A stretch of 64,000 nucleotides of DNA, taken from assembly GCF_002288925.2 (NCBI RefSeq), contig NW_022098076.1, forward strand, positions 65,148,334 to 65,212,333, in the 5' to 3' direction. The notes below the pieces were generated by a model, which worked only from the letters and a program-made list of their open reading frames with translations, ran no database searches and was not told the origin of the DNA. Shown here piece by piece: positions 34,280-46,687 of the stretch. Numbering within the stretch: the stretch's first letter is position 1; each line of letters begins with the position of its first letter. The DNA comes from Delphinapterus leucas (taxonomy: Eukaryota; Chordata; Mammalia; Artiodactyla; Monodontidae). The position numbers and the translations under genes were made by a program.

Positions 34280-35769
34280 TTTAGGAGTTTGTGGTTTACC
34301 TGTGGTTCTAGGACTATTTTTAAATTTCCCAATTTCAGAAATTGGGTAACTTTCTCCTTTCTGCATATGGTTGCATAGATGTAAGCTTTAAAAAGTCTTA
34401 AGTACATGATGATGAAAGAATTAAAAAGGCAACAAGCAAATAAGAAGGAACTGACATTTTGTTTCCAGCATTCCATATTTCCACTTAATAGATTTATAAG
34501 TTCAGTTTATCAGAAATTTTGAATACCTTTGCAATTAGAAGCTCTTAAGACTTTCCTTTTCTTGGAGATTTTATCTACAAAATCAGAAGAAAACTTGTTA
34601 ATGGCCCTCATCAATTACCCACTTTCATTTAATGCTGTGTCACTTTGGCCCCAGGACTGAAGAACAAAATTTCAAAGTGTATGGTTGTTTAGACATATAT
34701 TCACTTATTAATTAGTTCCTTAGACCTTTATTTGGTGGTAACTTTGTGCCAGAAGTTTACTTGACTCTGAAGAATTAAGAGTTTGTGTCTGATGGGAAAG
34801 GCAGTCAGGAAACATGATTTCAAACATAATGGGATGTTTAGGAATAATTGTACAGGAAGAAAGTTCTAGGTGAATGCATAGTCAAGAGAGACTAACTAAG
34901 AATAAACCAGACAGATGCTTTTATCCCATAAAACTTCACAGTGTGTGTTCAGCCTTTTTTTTTTTTTTTTTTTTTTTTCTGCATTTAGGGCACTCTGCCT
35001 CCAAGTAAGCTACTCCAATTGTCCTTTGCAATTTCTAAGCAAATATAAAGTAGCTTTTATCATGTTTCATGATGATACTTTTCTTTGGACCCAACCTCTC
35101 ATTTTGAAGATTTGGGTGACTGTGCAGCACATCTGTCCCTGTTACTGAGACCCTAGAGGGTAGTTTTTCTAACTGTGTGTCACAACTTATTAGATGATCA
35201 TAAAATCAATTAGTCGGTTACAGTTGACATTTTTAAAGATTTTGAGTAGAATAGAATAGATTGGAGGGCATAGCAGGTCGTAAATATGAGTATTGGTTGG
35301 TAGAAATTTTGTTTCACAGCCAATGTGTGCACACATACAAGTATGTGCTGGATCATGGTGTAAAGTATATTTTTTCCTATGGGCCATGATTTTTAAAGGT
35401 TGAAAAACTCTAGACTTTAAATTCCATATCTGGCTGGCTTGCCATTTCATTTATAAGAGCTCATATAGTATTTGTTTCAGACTAGGGGCTCAAGAAATTT
35501 TTTGAATAAACATTGTTGAATACATCTTATGTGAAACACATAATGAAAGGCACAGTTTGCTTTTCTTGATTATACCCATATATCAATATGATATGTAGAT
35601 AAAGATAGATACGTATACAATTTGCACATGTATTAATTAATTTTAGTTTAGCAGCCAATGGTTTATGTAGCTCTTAAATGGACATATTAAGAGTTTACAA
35701 TTACATAGCCAGATCAGGTGGATATAGTTGGCATACTGTAGTCTTTTTTGTTTTCCTAAAATTACTCTT
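34280..35769. other. Intron with possible L2 scraps and a long poly-T
   Basis: 34690-34880 is faintly L2-like (reverse). A T run of about 26 at 34953-34978 could be the tail of a minus-strand retro-insertion, but no body or target-site duplication was identified. No gene. Confidence 0.45.
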
Positions 35770-37377
35770 TTTCTCCATTTACATCAAAAAATATTTTATT
35801 ATATAATAAATGTAATACATGCTCACTGTAAAAAAATTTAGATATTTGGTAAAGTGTTAAAACAGAAATTTAAATCACATATTATCTGACCACACAATAA
35901 ATGAACATTGTGTTTTGGAGCACTTTCTTTTGTATGAGCACATACATACACACACACACATACACACACATCTCACATGTAGTAATTACATTGGAATCCT
36001 ACTGGATATGCTGTTACTTAAGCTACTTTTCACTTTCTATTATATTGTGATCATTTCTCATGCCATTAAATAATCTTCAAAAATATGAATTTAATGTTTA
36101 ATGCACAGTATTTTCTAGAAAGGATATTCAATAATTGACTAATCACTTTATCATTGTTGGATGTTTAAATTATTTTCATCATTTCTTATATAAGTAATGA
36201 TGTACTAATTAGCTTTATAAATAAATCTTTGCATCCTTATGTTATTATTTCTTTACCATAAATCAGTATATTTGTTATTTAATATAAGGCTATGAAAAAA
36301 AATTTTAATTGATCCAAATAACCCAACTTGCCCCTAGAAAAGTTTTTAAGTTTATATGCACCCAAAAAATATATTTATTAATACCTCCAACAAATATTAA
36401 TGTTCTGTTTTATACAGGTTTCATAGCAGCCCTATTAAAACTGAGTATTTTCATTTTTCTTATTTTTTTATCAATTTGATAGCAAATATCAACTACTTGG
36501 TTTTCATTAAATTACAACTGAGATAGAGAATTTCATGTGTTTACTGGCCATATAAATTTCTTCTTTTCTATGCATTTTTCATTTTTTCTATTACAGTGTT
36601 TTCCTTTTTTGCTCCTGAGTTGTAAATGTTCTTGATATAGAAGGAATATTAAGCCTTTACTCTCAAATATCATTAAGAATTTTTTCCAGCTTTATCAATT
36701 GTCTCTTTAATGATACTTTAGAGAGAAAAAAGCTTTCATTTTTATGTAAACAAGTTAGAGACTTTTATTAGTTTTTTCAAATGGCATTTTACACATTAAA
36801 TCAAGATGGTCATATGATTTTTCTTCTTTTTCTATTAATGTGATGATTAATATTAAGAGTTCCTAATATTGAATAGCCTTGCAGTTCTGAAAAAATAAAT
36901 CTACACTCATATGCTGCCTGTTTTATTCTTTTAAGATAGAGCTGGGCACAAAGTGCTAGTCTTTTATTTGTGATTTTGTATCTATATTTGGAAGTGAAGT
37001 TGATATCTAAGCTTTTGTGGGTTTTTTCCTAACTTTAATAGTTTTACATAGAAGGGATATATTACCTTTATAAAATAATTTGAGTGTCTTTTATCTGTTT
37101 CTTTGTAACAATTTCTGTAGTCTAGGAATTATCTCTTTGTCAAGATTTAAAATAACTCACCCATAAAACCATCTAGCCTGATGCTTTTTTGTGGGTAATT
37201 CTTTCACTCCTTTTTCAACTATTCCCATAGATGGAGATCTTGGGAAAAGGAGCTATTTCCTCCTGTACTGAAATTTGGAAAGTTGCTATCTTTTTTTCTA
37301 TAAAATTATTTATTTCATTGAAATTTTCAAACTTTTAGTACATTTCATGTTTTTACTGCTTAATATGTTTAATAACT

Positions 37378-37462
37378 TTTTCTGCTCTAATACATTTATT
37401 TTTTACTTCATTAACTTATTATTTCTCTTTCCTTAAGAAAGGTAAAAGCCAACTTTTAAAAT
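37378..37462 (+). repeat. Source copy of a second local duplication
   Basis: About 85 bp within the old L1 ('ctctaatacatttatttttt' to 'ttaagaaaggtaaaagccaa'). It recurs at 39910-39993 with only a few differences. Confidence 0.85.
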
Positions 37463-37857
37463 TATTGAGTTTACTTATTTCAGTTACTTTTTAGTCATGG
37501 TCAATAACAGTATAATTTAAGGCAATGAGTTTGCTTTTGAATTTAGTTTGGTGAACTTCCAGAAGTGTCCAAATCTTACCTTCTTCTTAATTCTTTTCTA
37601 AGTATTCTGAAATTTTAAATGTATTTCTTCTTTGACCAAGACTGATTTCTATGATCATTATTTTAAATTTTAAGAATTTATGTTTTTCCATCTAAATTTT
37701 TATTAATATTTAGTTTTAATGCTTCGTAGTCAAGGAGAGTGACTTCTGAAATTTCTGGCATTTACTGAAAGTTGGGATAATGTATGTGTATGTAACTTTT
37801 TGTCATTTAAAGATTTAATTAAATTAAAACTAATTATTTTTCTATAAATGTTTATTA

Positions 37858-37985
37858 TTTAATAAATATTTATTGAGTGCCTGTTATATTCCAGGCACTG
37901 TTAAGGTGCTGGGGATATAGCAGAAAGCAAAATGGACAAAAGTCTCTGCCTTGGGGTACTTGCATTCTAATATACAACATATATG
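37858..37985 (-). repeat. L2 LINE fragment, reverse
   Basis: 'aatatttattgagtgcctgt', 'ccaggcactgttaaggtgct', 'ggggatatagcagaaagcaa' and 'caaaagtctctgcctt' are typical reversed L2. Confidence 0.85.
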
Positions 37986-38862
37986 AATCACTATATTTCC
38001 TTGAAAGTAAGTCAGCATGGTTGTTATACACACAGTAAATTTAATGACAGCTTTTCAAGAAAAGAACAAAAAAGAGAACAGCACCACATTCAATGTAAGT
38101 TTCTATATTAAGAGCCATCTCCATTTCTCAAATGTTTAAGTGTAAGAAATGTGTGTCCTATACTTGGTAAAAATGGTAAAATAATCTTATGAACTGTATT
38201 TTTTCTGACATTGTATATATTTATTTAGCATCTTCTTGATCTGTCAAAGATAGATAGCCATTAAGTGTAAGTCCCCACTTACTATTCTGTTACTGAAGCT
38301 TTCAGCTTCATTTTGTTTTAGGTCTGTCTCTTGTAAAAGGTTGAATTGTGGTATTTGATTCATTCTGAGGCTTTCTCTCCTGTTATCATAACTGGCATTC
38401 TTATTCTTTCTGTCATTTTGTTTTAGGCTTCGGGCTTTGTACACCTTTTTCTGTTTCCCTTTTTTTAGCTGTATTTTCTTTGATTATTTTATTTAGTAAT
38501 TTCAATCATACTGACTTTATAAAAACATTTTTAGCCTATTTTCTCTATCAACATCAAAAATGAAATCATCTCTGTTGAGTTCCTTCCATGTCAAAGGAAC
38601 AAAGTAAAATGACTGTAAGTTATCACAGATTTCCCTCACACTTTTTAACCTGTGGTATTTTAGATCCAGTCATGTTTTTAAAGAGAAACGTGTATCTTCT
38701 TTTTAATATTTTGTATGGGCCATGTTTCCTTCATCCAAGGATTGCATTCCAAGTCTACTGCTAGTCCTTCTTTGATTTGACAGTTCCATAGTTGAGTTCT
38801 TTATCTTGGCTCACCTGCTTACCTTTTTGAGTAATTGTACTTGAGGAAGAATACATAGTATG

Positions 38863-38884
<22 letters not shown>
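38863..38884. repeat. (TA)n microsatellite at a SINE tail
   Basis: About 11 TA units immediately before the SINE poly-T. It may derive from the duplicated target CATAGTATRTATAT. Confidence 0.93.
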
Positions 38885-38911
<27 letters not shown>

Positions 38912-39084
38912 GTGGTACGCGGGCCTCTCACTGCTGTGGCCTCTCCCGTTGCAGAGCACAGGCTCCGGACACGCAGGCTCAGCGGCCATGGCTCACGGGC
39001 CTAGCCACTCCGCAGCATGTGGGATCTTCCCGGACCCGGGCATCGGCAGGTGGACTCTCAACCACTGCGCCACCAGGGAAGCCC
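38885..39084 (-). mobile_element. CHR-type SINE lacking its B box
   Basis: Minus-strand CHR SINE: poly-T of 27, GTGGTACGCGGGCC, ending GGGAAGCCCC. About 19 bp that carry the pol III B box (reverse of GGTTCGTGCCC and the preceding bases) are missing at around 39040. The duplication CATAGTAT is at 38854-38861 and 39085-39092. Confidence 0.93.
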
Positions 39085-39189
39085 CATAGTATATATTTAA
39101 ATCCTTGAAATCTGATAATATTCTTATATAAATCTCAACACTTAATAACAATGCCTGGTGCTTTGAGGTGTATACTAAATATTTGTTGA

Positions 39190-39480
39190 CTAAATTACAT
39201 ACCTGTTTCCCAAGGGTTTTTTCCTAAAGATTCCATTGTCTTTTGCTTTTTAATATTGGTGAAAAAGAAATCTAAGGCTGACCTGATTTTTCTTCATTGT
39301 AAGTAACCTGTTTTTCCTATCTGGATCTCATGGGATTCTTTCTTTATTCAGGATATTCAAAATTTTCATCTGAGTTTGTCTGGGTATTGGTCCCTTTTCA
39401 TTCATTTTGCCGGGTTTTTATTGAGTCCTTTCTATTAGCAACTTCAGGTTGATGTCTTTCTGTTTTCTTAGTAGAAAGCG
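39190..39480 (-). repeat. Possible old L1/HAL1 fragment, reverse
   Basis: 'ctgggtattggtcccttttc', 'cattttgccgggtttttatt' and 'gttgatgtctttctgttttc' vaguely resemble reversed L1/HAL1 ORF1 text. Weak. Confidence 0.35.
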
Positions 39481-39719
39481 TGGATGTTGTTCCTGAAAGG
39501 AGACGAGTGAAGTTCCCTTGCTGGGGGAAGAGCTAGCCGATGTAAATTCACACCTCCTGCTGAGAGGTGAGGCAGCTTGAGAGGACAGGAAGTGAACCAA
39601 AATCCTGACCAATACCTAGAGGAGAACTTGGCTTCTGCTTAGTTTCTCAGATGGTTTCGCTGAAATCCATGGGCAGGGGGTCAGCTTTCTGTGCCCTTGG
39701 TCTGCTTCACCTAGCCCTC

Positions 39720-39785
39720 TCATCCTATATCACCTATAACTGTGTCCAGCTTTCATCCTATATTACCTATAACTGTGCCCAGGGT
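39720..39785 (+). repeat. 33 bp tandem repeat, two copies
   Basis: The TCATCCTATATCACCTATAA unit (39720-39752) is followed directly by a copy with three or so changes (39753-39785). Confidence 0.9.
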
Positions 39786-39909
39786 TCATTCTCATACCAT
39801 TGCCCATCAAGTCAGGAGAGTATCTTCTATCTCTTGGATTTTTTTTTCGCCCTGCTGTTTCCACTTCAAGAACACTGGGCTCTCCAGATGTGCCGTTTAG
39901 GAAGGCATG

Positions 39910-39993
39910 TTCGTTTTTCTGATCTAATACATTTATTTTTTATTTCATTAACTTATATTTCTCTTTCCTTAAGAAGGGAAAAAGCAAACTTTA
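39910..39993 (+). repeat. Downstream copy of the second local duplication
   Basis: Counterpart of 37378-37462, about 2.5 kb 3' and same orientation. Flanks do not match L1 text, so an independent old L1 insertion is unlikely. Confidence 0.8.
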
Positions 39994-40956
39994 AGACCAG
40001 AGAAAATCCATGTTAGTCTCCCCCATAACCTGTCCTCTAGCCTCATCCCTCAAATGGAACAGTTTCGGCCTCGTCATCTGTCAGCTCCCCTAGAAAGTTG
40101 GCTGTGAGCTGTCACCATGCTTTCCTTCCAGCTTGACCTTCCAGGTTTCCAGGAGCTACGCCTAAGTGCCTAGCCCTGGGGCAAGTTTCACCTATTTTAT
40201 ATGCACTTGGTCATTTCAGCCGGAATCTGGGAGATCAGTAGTAAGTTACCTGTGTCATTGCCATTGACTCCAGAATTCGATACCCATTAAAACGCTTAAA
40301 CTTCTCCAGAAGAAGGGATTTCTTAATGATGATCATAGCAAGACCCAGGACAGCTTTATTGCAGCACAAAGGCCATTTTCCTAGCGTAGCTTATTCTTAT
40401 TCACACACAGAAAAACAATGTGCATCTGGTGCTATGAATAGAAAATATTATGGCTTTTTTTCCCCTCCTATGTTGTTAACTCCTAATTTTTCTTTAAATG
40501 GTTGTGCAAAAGTGTGACATGGTGTAAAACTTCCAAATTGTTTTCCTTACCATTCAAAGGAAAGGACCTCTGCAAAATGTAGTAACAAAGCTGGTTTTCT
40601 GGTTGCACGTCAGTATTACTCCAGTGAGGCTAAGCTGAAAAGGCCATAGAAATTCAGAGGGTTGAGTTACTGTGGGTCCTTTATTTACACTAAAGATGTG
40701 AAAAACAATTAGAGTGTAATGCTAGGTGTTGTGTGTATGCAACTACCTGGGAATATATAAAAGTTTTATTTTCTCTGTCAAGCTGCATTGGTATAATTGT
40801 TTAAAATGAAAAATAAAGTTCCTGCCACAAACATAGAGATACTGGTTACCTGACTTCAGTAGTTCCTAGACTGAGGTCTGTAGTGTGGGTCTTAATCTAA
40901 TAATGGAACCACATTTATAACACAGAAGATCCTCACTGTGGGTTTAAAACAGTGGG
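39994..40956. other. Unassigned intron
   Basis: No gene or repeat recognised. Confidence 0.5.
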
Positions 40957-40970
40957 CCTGAGTGAACTTT

Positions 40971-41281
40971 TATTTTTTTAATAAATTTATTTATTTAGGC
41001 TGCGTTAGGTCCTTGTTGCTGTGCGTGGGCTTTCTTTAGTTGCAGTAAGCGAGGGCTACTCTTTGTTGTGGTGCGCAGGCTTCTCATTGCAGTGGCTTCT
41101 CTTGTCGCGGAGCACGGGCTCTAGGCACGCGGGCTTCAGTAGTTGTGGCATGCAGGCTCAGTAGTTGTGGCGCATGGGCTTAGTTGCTCCACGGCATGTG
41201 GGGTCTTCCCAGACCAGGGCTCGAGCCCTTGTCCCCTACATTAGCAGGCAGATTCTTAACCACTGCACCACCAGGGAAGCC
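40971..41281 (-). mobile_element. Older, longer CHR-type SINE, reverse
   Basis: About 310 bp ending CACCAGGGAAGCCCC (the tRNA-related head on minus). The tail reads 'ttaataaatttatttattta'. It has an extra internal section with the paired 'cagtagttgtggc' motif that the short CHR copies lack. The imperfect duplication is CCTGAGTGAACTTT at 40957-40970 and CCTGAGTGGACATT at 41282-41295. An older subfamily than the ~200 bp copies. Confidence 0.88.
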
Positions 41282-41297
41282 CCTGAGTGGACATTTT

Positions 41298-41848
41298 TGA
41301 AGGCTTGTCCCTTCTCACATTGAACTAACATTCACCCTTCATTTCGGTGACAATTCCATCTAATGAGAATTTCAAGAAAGCCTTGGCCAAGTCCCAGCCC
41401 CTTTACCCCTGCAGATGTGATTATTTGTTTTTCTATAGGTCCATGATCTGTGCCCACTCTCAAGAAAGTACAGGAAAATCTGTAGAATCCTTTTTCAAAA
41501 GTTCTTGGAATCAGGTCAGTCCTACTCTGATTTCTATGACCTCCTTTCTTTCAGGATCTGGGGCTGCACCTCCCCATGAATATCAGATTTCCGCTGAGGC
41601 TAATATCTCCGATACCCCCCAGAACCCTAGGGTTATAGTTCCTATTGGAATCCCCTGACCTGGATTGGTCACCCGTTTGAGCTGGCCCCCAACTGCTTGC
41701 CAACCTGTCATGGACAATCTTGAACGTAGATTCTGTTCACAGTTTGGTCTAATCTCTCTTTTCCACTCAGACTCATCTTCGTATGTCTCTTCCCCTGTAT
41801 ACTCATTGCTACACCTGGGTATTGGTTGTAGGGTTGTGGGTATGTGCT
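41298..41848. other. Unassigned intron
   Basis: A 103-codon open frame at 41347-41658 has no recognised domain and no splice support. Nothing else was seen. Confidence 0.5.
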
Positions 41849-41850
41849 TC

Positions 41851-41932
41851 TATTGGGTTGGCCAAAAGTTCATTCGGGTTTTCTGTAGCATCTTACAGAA
41901 AAACACAAACGAACTTTTGGGCCATCCCAATA
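41851..41932 (+). mobile_element. Cetartiodactyl mariner MITE (hairpin, ~80 bp)
   Basis: TA-flanked inverted repeat. The left arm TTGGGTTGGCCAAAAGTTCA and the matching right arm (ending GGGCCATCCCAA) pair over about 36 bp around a GCATCT loop region. TA at both ends is the mariner target duplication. There is no transposase. It resembles the mariner-derived hairpins that, from memory, gave the bovine miR-2284/2285 family. No expression evidence exists in the sequence. Confidence 0.92.
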
Positions 41933-44584
41933 CGCACCCTTATGCAGTTGTCACTGGTCTGGCCCATTCAACTGCTGGCCACATACCTGGTGGTGCCAGA
42001 TCTTGACTTCAGAACTAGAAGGGTGGGTGGATGCAAAGCTCATTCCAGTACTGCAAGGTAGAGTTCTACAAAAAGTGATTGACGTTTACAGCCTCTTTTC
42101 CTGAAATGTTGGTAAGTGTGTGCATCCAGATTACACCAGCTAGAAAGCCTGCAGGAGCTCTCGGGCTCCAATTCCATACGTGTGATTCTCCAACTTCACA
42201 GCAAGCTCAACTTTGACGTCAAATTGCTCATCGTCTGTTTATGGCACTTACTGCCTAGCCATATTTCCATTTTTAACTTGGAAACAAATATGACAGATGC
42301 CACATTCCATATTACCTTTTTAAATTCTAGTGAGGAAATAATATAAGATGCTCAATTAATTGACATGGAAAAATCTAAACTTAGAAGAGTACCACTGAGT
42401 TTTGGCTTAGTGCTTTGTCTTTAATGATTATTGTATTTTTTTCTAGTTTAATGTTCTTGAGGTATGCAAACCCAAAGCCTAACTTCACTTCCTTGATTTC
42501 CTGCTATTTAGAAATGTCACCTAGGGGTAGCATGGAATAAGGGATGTCAATCTTCATCAATAATGAGAAATGATTTTAAAATAATTTAAAATGATTTTTC
42601 TTTTCATACGTCCACACCCCCTTTTTATAGATGAAATCACTGTATGTTCATGGATTTTGAAATAATAGGTATGGATATGGTGGCATGACCTCACTTGAGT
42701 ATGAAAAAAATTAACTTCTAACACATTTTAATGCAAATGTTACCTTTGTAAGTGGATGACCTGAAAAGAAAAAGTGTTTCCATAGTAACCTAAGGGAACA
42801 CATAACCTGTTTATGATAATTTCTCCATGAAGAGAGCCAGGCATGGATTGGGGATATGCTTTGATGTCTGCTGGGAAAAAAAAATAGCTGACAACCTTGT
42901 GTGAGTGAATGGTTAGATTTCACTTTATTTGTAGTTAATTTAAAAAATAAACTCTCATAATGAACTGCTGAAATACACACTTGAAACAACCAGATGATCC
43001 GTCAGAATATTCTCTAAAATGTAATTTGCCATAGGTGACAACTGAGGCATCAGTTTAAGAGGAACGGATTAGAGATGAGGTCTTACAATAGATCTTCCCC
43101 TTCTGCTCATTTCTTTTATCTATACTCTGTGTTCTTCCCTAGGAATCACTGAGGCCTTTCAAAGCTCTTAGATTTCTCTTTTTTTTTTTTTCCTCATTTT
43201 TTACCTCCGAAAATGTTATGTAAAAACTGCCCTTCCAGAATTGAAATTCTGTACTGTGAAGATAACACCGAAAAGGAACATATTGATTATACTTCACTTT
43301 GTCTACTGACGTGGCTGTTTGAGTTGGCGGCTTTTTGGAGGTGCCATTAGCTAGAAATGAGTCTGACATCTACAAGACACTATATGGTTATATTCCACTC
43401 TTCTTACAGATATAACATCTAGTTAAAGAAAAGCTTGTCTAGAAGAGTTTTTCTTTTTTCCTTTTTTGAGGGTAATTAGGGAACAGATGCATACAGTTTT
43501 GAGAAGTAGTTCTTTGAAGAGCCATTTTTGAGTCAGCTCCATGACAGGTCCGTGCCTATGGGCTCTGGTGTGGACTTAGGGCAGAGACCTTGGCTACAAT
43601 TACCCATCTGGTATCCATCTGGTAGCACAAATGAAAGATAATACCAGATCACAGAGAAACCTTACCAACTGCCAACTTGGTATAAGCAGTCAAAGAGAGG
43701 TGCCACCCAACAGTGCTGTGAAGAGTAAGAAATGTTGTCCTTAGGATATGCACATTTCCACCCCAAGATGCAAAAAACAGCACATGAGAGCATATGGAAA
43801 GGAAATACTGCGCACATCTAACCTTACAGCTGCAACTTATTAAATATTCCACTGAGTTCTCTCTGCCACATTAAGTTGCTAGTGGAGTTTGGGAGAAAGT
43901 GTATTATCCTAATATACTTGAAACCTGTCTTTTGCTACCCACGTCCGTCCACAACAGGGTTAACAGGACTTGAGGACTTTTGGATGAGGAGTAGGTACCA
44001 GCATCAAAAGGGCATTGATTTCACTTCCATGTAATGCCACTTTGCAGTAGTCAGGGATTTTGTGCTTGCTGTAAAATGATTTCAACATGTATCAACTCAT
44101 TACTTTCTCCTTATTTTTATTCCCCCTTCTCTGACTTTGTCTGCTACCCTGCAGAATGCAGTGTGCATCCTGGACACTGTGTGGCTATTACAGTGGCTAA
44201 TAGTTGAGACTCTATTAATATAACCATCAGAGATGTGCTGTCTTCAGATAGCACCCTCCCACCCTGTGGAGCTCCAAATGTAAACGCTGTTTTGAGACGG
44301 AGGGGGCAGCCTATGAGGCTGCCCATGCGTGGAAGCCTGTCCCATCCATTTCCTCCACTTGCTCTGCAGTACTGGTCCCCGCCTTGCTCTTTCTCTGCAA
44401 AAATGCCAGATATGACCAAATAGAGTGAGAATTTAGTGACCTTATAATTACCTAAGCAACAGCAACACATTCTCTTGTCTTTTCTATGCGTTAAAAGGGT
44501 TGTCTTCATAGCAACATATATGTGTATATGGTAGTTTATATATTTTGAAAGACATAATCACACTCCTACCTCTAAGCAATTTAT
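41933..44584. other. Unassigned intron
   Basis: Mostly unique. A short 'ccatctggta' tandem pair lies at 43604-43626 and a T run near 43177. No gene. Confidence 0.5.
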
Positions 44585-44715
44585 TGAAGACAGGAACCCA
44601 TTTTCACAGGAGAGAAAACTGAGGCTCAGAGAAGTTACATGGATTGCTGACAATCACAACATTAGCTTTGAACCCAGATCATCTGACCCAAAGTCTAAAA
44701 CTCTTCCACTGGATT
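44585..44715 (-). repeat. MIR SINE fragment, reverse
   Basis: 'cccattttcacaggagagaa', 'actgaggctcagagaagtta' and 'gctttgaacccagatcatct' are reversed MIR core. Confidence 0.85.
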
Positions 44716-46555
44716 TAGGTTTTTGGTTTTATTTTTTTTATGTCTCTGAATTTTTCTTCCCTTCTTACAAAAGGAAATATTAACTCCTTAAGGATTATTG
44801 CAGTTTCCCAATGAGTGAGGCAGCAAGAGTCAGAGATAGAGATTCTGAGTAGAACAAAAACTCCCCGCCCTGTGGGTGGTTGTAAGGAGGAGAGCTAAGT
44901 TGAATTCCTTTGTTTCGTAAGCTCCTTCAAAATGTTCCACATACTTCCACCGAGAGAAAAAGCAAAGGAAAAATATCTTCTTGGATTGGCCACACAGAGA
45001 CCCATGCTGAACAATTCAAGATGAAGTGGGGAAGAAAGAAAGGTTGTAATTGAGAGGCACAAATCACCTGGCTGAGAAGTGTTGTAAAGTAATTAAATCG
45101 TGCAGGATCACTAGGAAAGTGCCAGAATGGAGGTGAGTGAACAATGGGATGTCAAAGGAGAGGGGTTGTGGTGCCAAAGGTGAGATTTCAATATCAATGT
45201 CCACTGTGACCGGTGCAAAAAAGCCAGAATGAACTTAAACCTGATTCCACGTGGAAGAACTGAATTGCGTACTCTGTGCAAGAAGACAGAATATTGTAAA
45301 TTCACTTGCTTTTCCTCTTCTAATTTATGAGACTTTTACCATAATTTATACTAATTAGTCTTTCCACTTAAATCAAGAGGGAAACTGCAAATGTAGCCAT
45401 CCCTGGTCTGCTCCTCATTAGAGACAATTAAGAGAATAACAAAAACACATCACAGGATTAATGATAAGAAAAGCCACCCAGAGAGAGAAACACAACGCAG
45501 GAAATGATCTTGTGGAGCTGGACAAAAGAAACTGATAGCCTTCAAGATCAACCGCTCTTCCAGCTAAGGTTTAACCAGGGTCAAAAGTAGAATCGCTGGG
45601 TCATGCTAGCCTCCCCTGCTGTATTCTCATCTGTGTTTTTCCTATCTCCTGTCATCATACTGCATTTATTAAGAAATGTTCTCGCTCTCTAAATCCAATT
45701 CATTAGTTTCCCTCCATGCATAAGAGGTATGGCATTACTGATGAGAGAAAAACAAGTACAAAGTTCATCAGCCTTGGTAAATTTCAGTCTTGCATATTAT
45801 TGTCATGGAAGCTTTATCCTAGCATTCAGCCGGGGAACAGAGACACAGGAGAGGGACTGGATATGAGATGTCCTAACACCACTCTCAGAGTCCTGCTGCT
45901 TATATCATTTTATACTTTCCCAAAGGGCGAAGGAGGAGATTAGGGAACATTTAATTGCCTTATAAACTGATTGACAAATTGGTGATCTGATGCATATGGA
46001 TGATCTTTTTAGTGAAATGGCTCAGAAGCCGCTAGCAGAGATGATCAGGAGCCGTGATTTGCACACCCTCCACAGGGTTATTACAGGGAAGCGGAAGGAT
46101 GGGTTGATTATTATCTTTGCTTCTTTCTGTTTTTTTTTTTTTTTTTCTTGAATGTTTTCTTCACCTCCAGGGAAATGCATTCTAGCAGCATGAGCACCAC
46201 TATTAATCAACACTTGTAGCAATAATCAGTGAGTGAAAAATGGTGACCAGAATCCGCGGATGCATTGGCGTAACTGTCTTCTGAGTTTTCCTTTGTGATC
46301 ATGCCTCGGCATTCTAACATGGATAATTTATACAAAATTAACGTTGGCACTTTCTGAGGTGCAAAGATTTATAGAAGCAGTGCTTACTTCTTCACCCATT
46401 AAAAAAGAAAGAGAAATCGTTTCTGGTCATGATGAGTAATATCTTAGAGCCTTTAAAAGTATACTGGCTATCTTCATGTTTCTTTGTGTTACATTTAGCC
46501 AGCCAGCCCCTTCACTTTTGAACATGGATGTCATGAAAGGCAAAACCATCATACG
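44716..46555. other. Unassigned intron
   Basis: No recognised exon or repeat. A T run lies at about 46131-46146. Confidence 0.5.
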
Positions 46556-46687
46556 TTTTTTTTAACATCTTTATTGGAGTATAATTGTTTTACAATGGTG
46601 TGTTAGTTTCTGCTGTATAACAAAGTGAATCCACTATACATATACATATATCCCCATATCCCCTCCCTCTTGCGTCTCCCTCCCACA
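46556..46687 (-). mobile_element. 5'-truncated L1 3' end (~130 bp)
   Basis: Starts with poly-T then AACATCTTTATTGGAGTATA and ends in the 'cccctccctcttgcgtctcc' block, identical in layout to the 3' end of element B at 48071-48200. No clear target-site duplication was found. Confidence 0.92.

Larger units (their letters stand above)
35770..38850 (-). repeat. Ancient L1M-type LINE, reverse orientation, fragmented
   Basis: AT-rich. 35770-36240 resembles the reversed 3' end of old L1 ('aatacatgctcactgtaaaa', 'ctttttcac'-type blocks, 'catcatttcttatataagta'). 36500-36770 resembles reversed ORF2 C-terminus ('ggccatataaatttcttctt'). 37160-37200 resembles the reversed RT fingers ('aaaccatctagcctgatgct'). 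No ORF survives. It is interrupted by an L2-like block at about 37858-37985. Confidence 0.7.

Noticed and set aside
34953..34978. Long poly-T as the tail of a processed pseudogene
   Set aside because: No coding body or matching target-site duplication could be found next to it.
41347..41658. 103-codon + strand open frame
   Set aside because: No recognised motif, no splice sites at its ends, and it lies between a SINE and a MITE.
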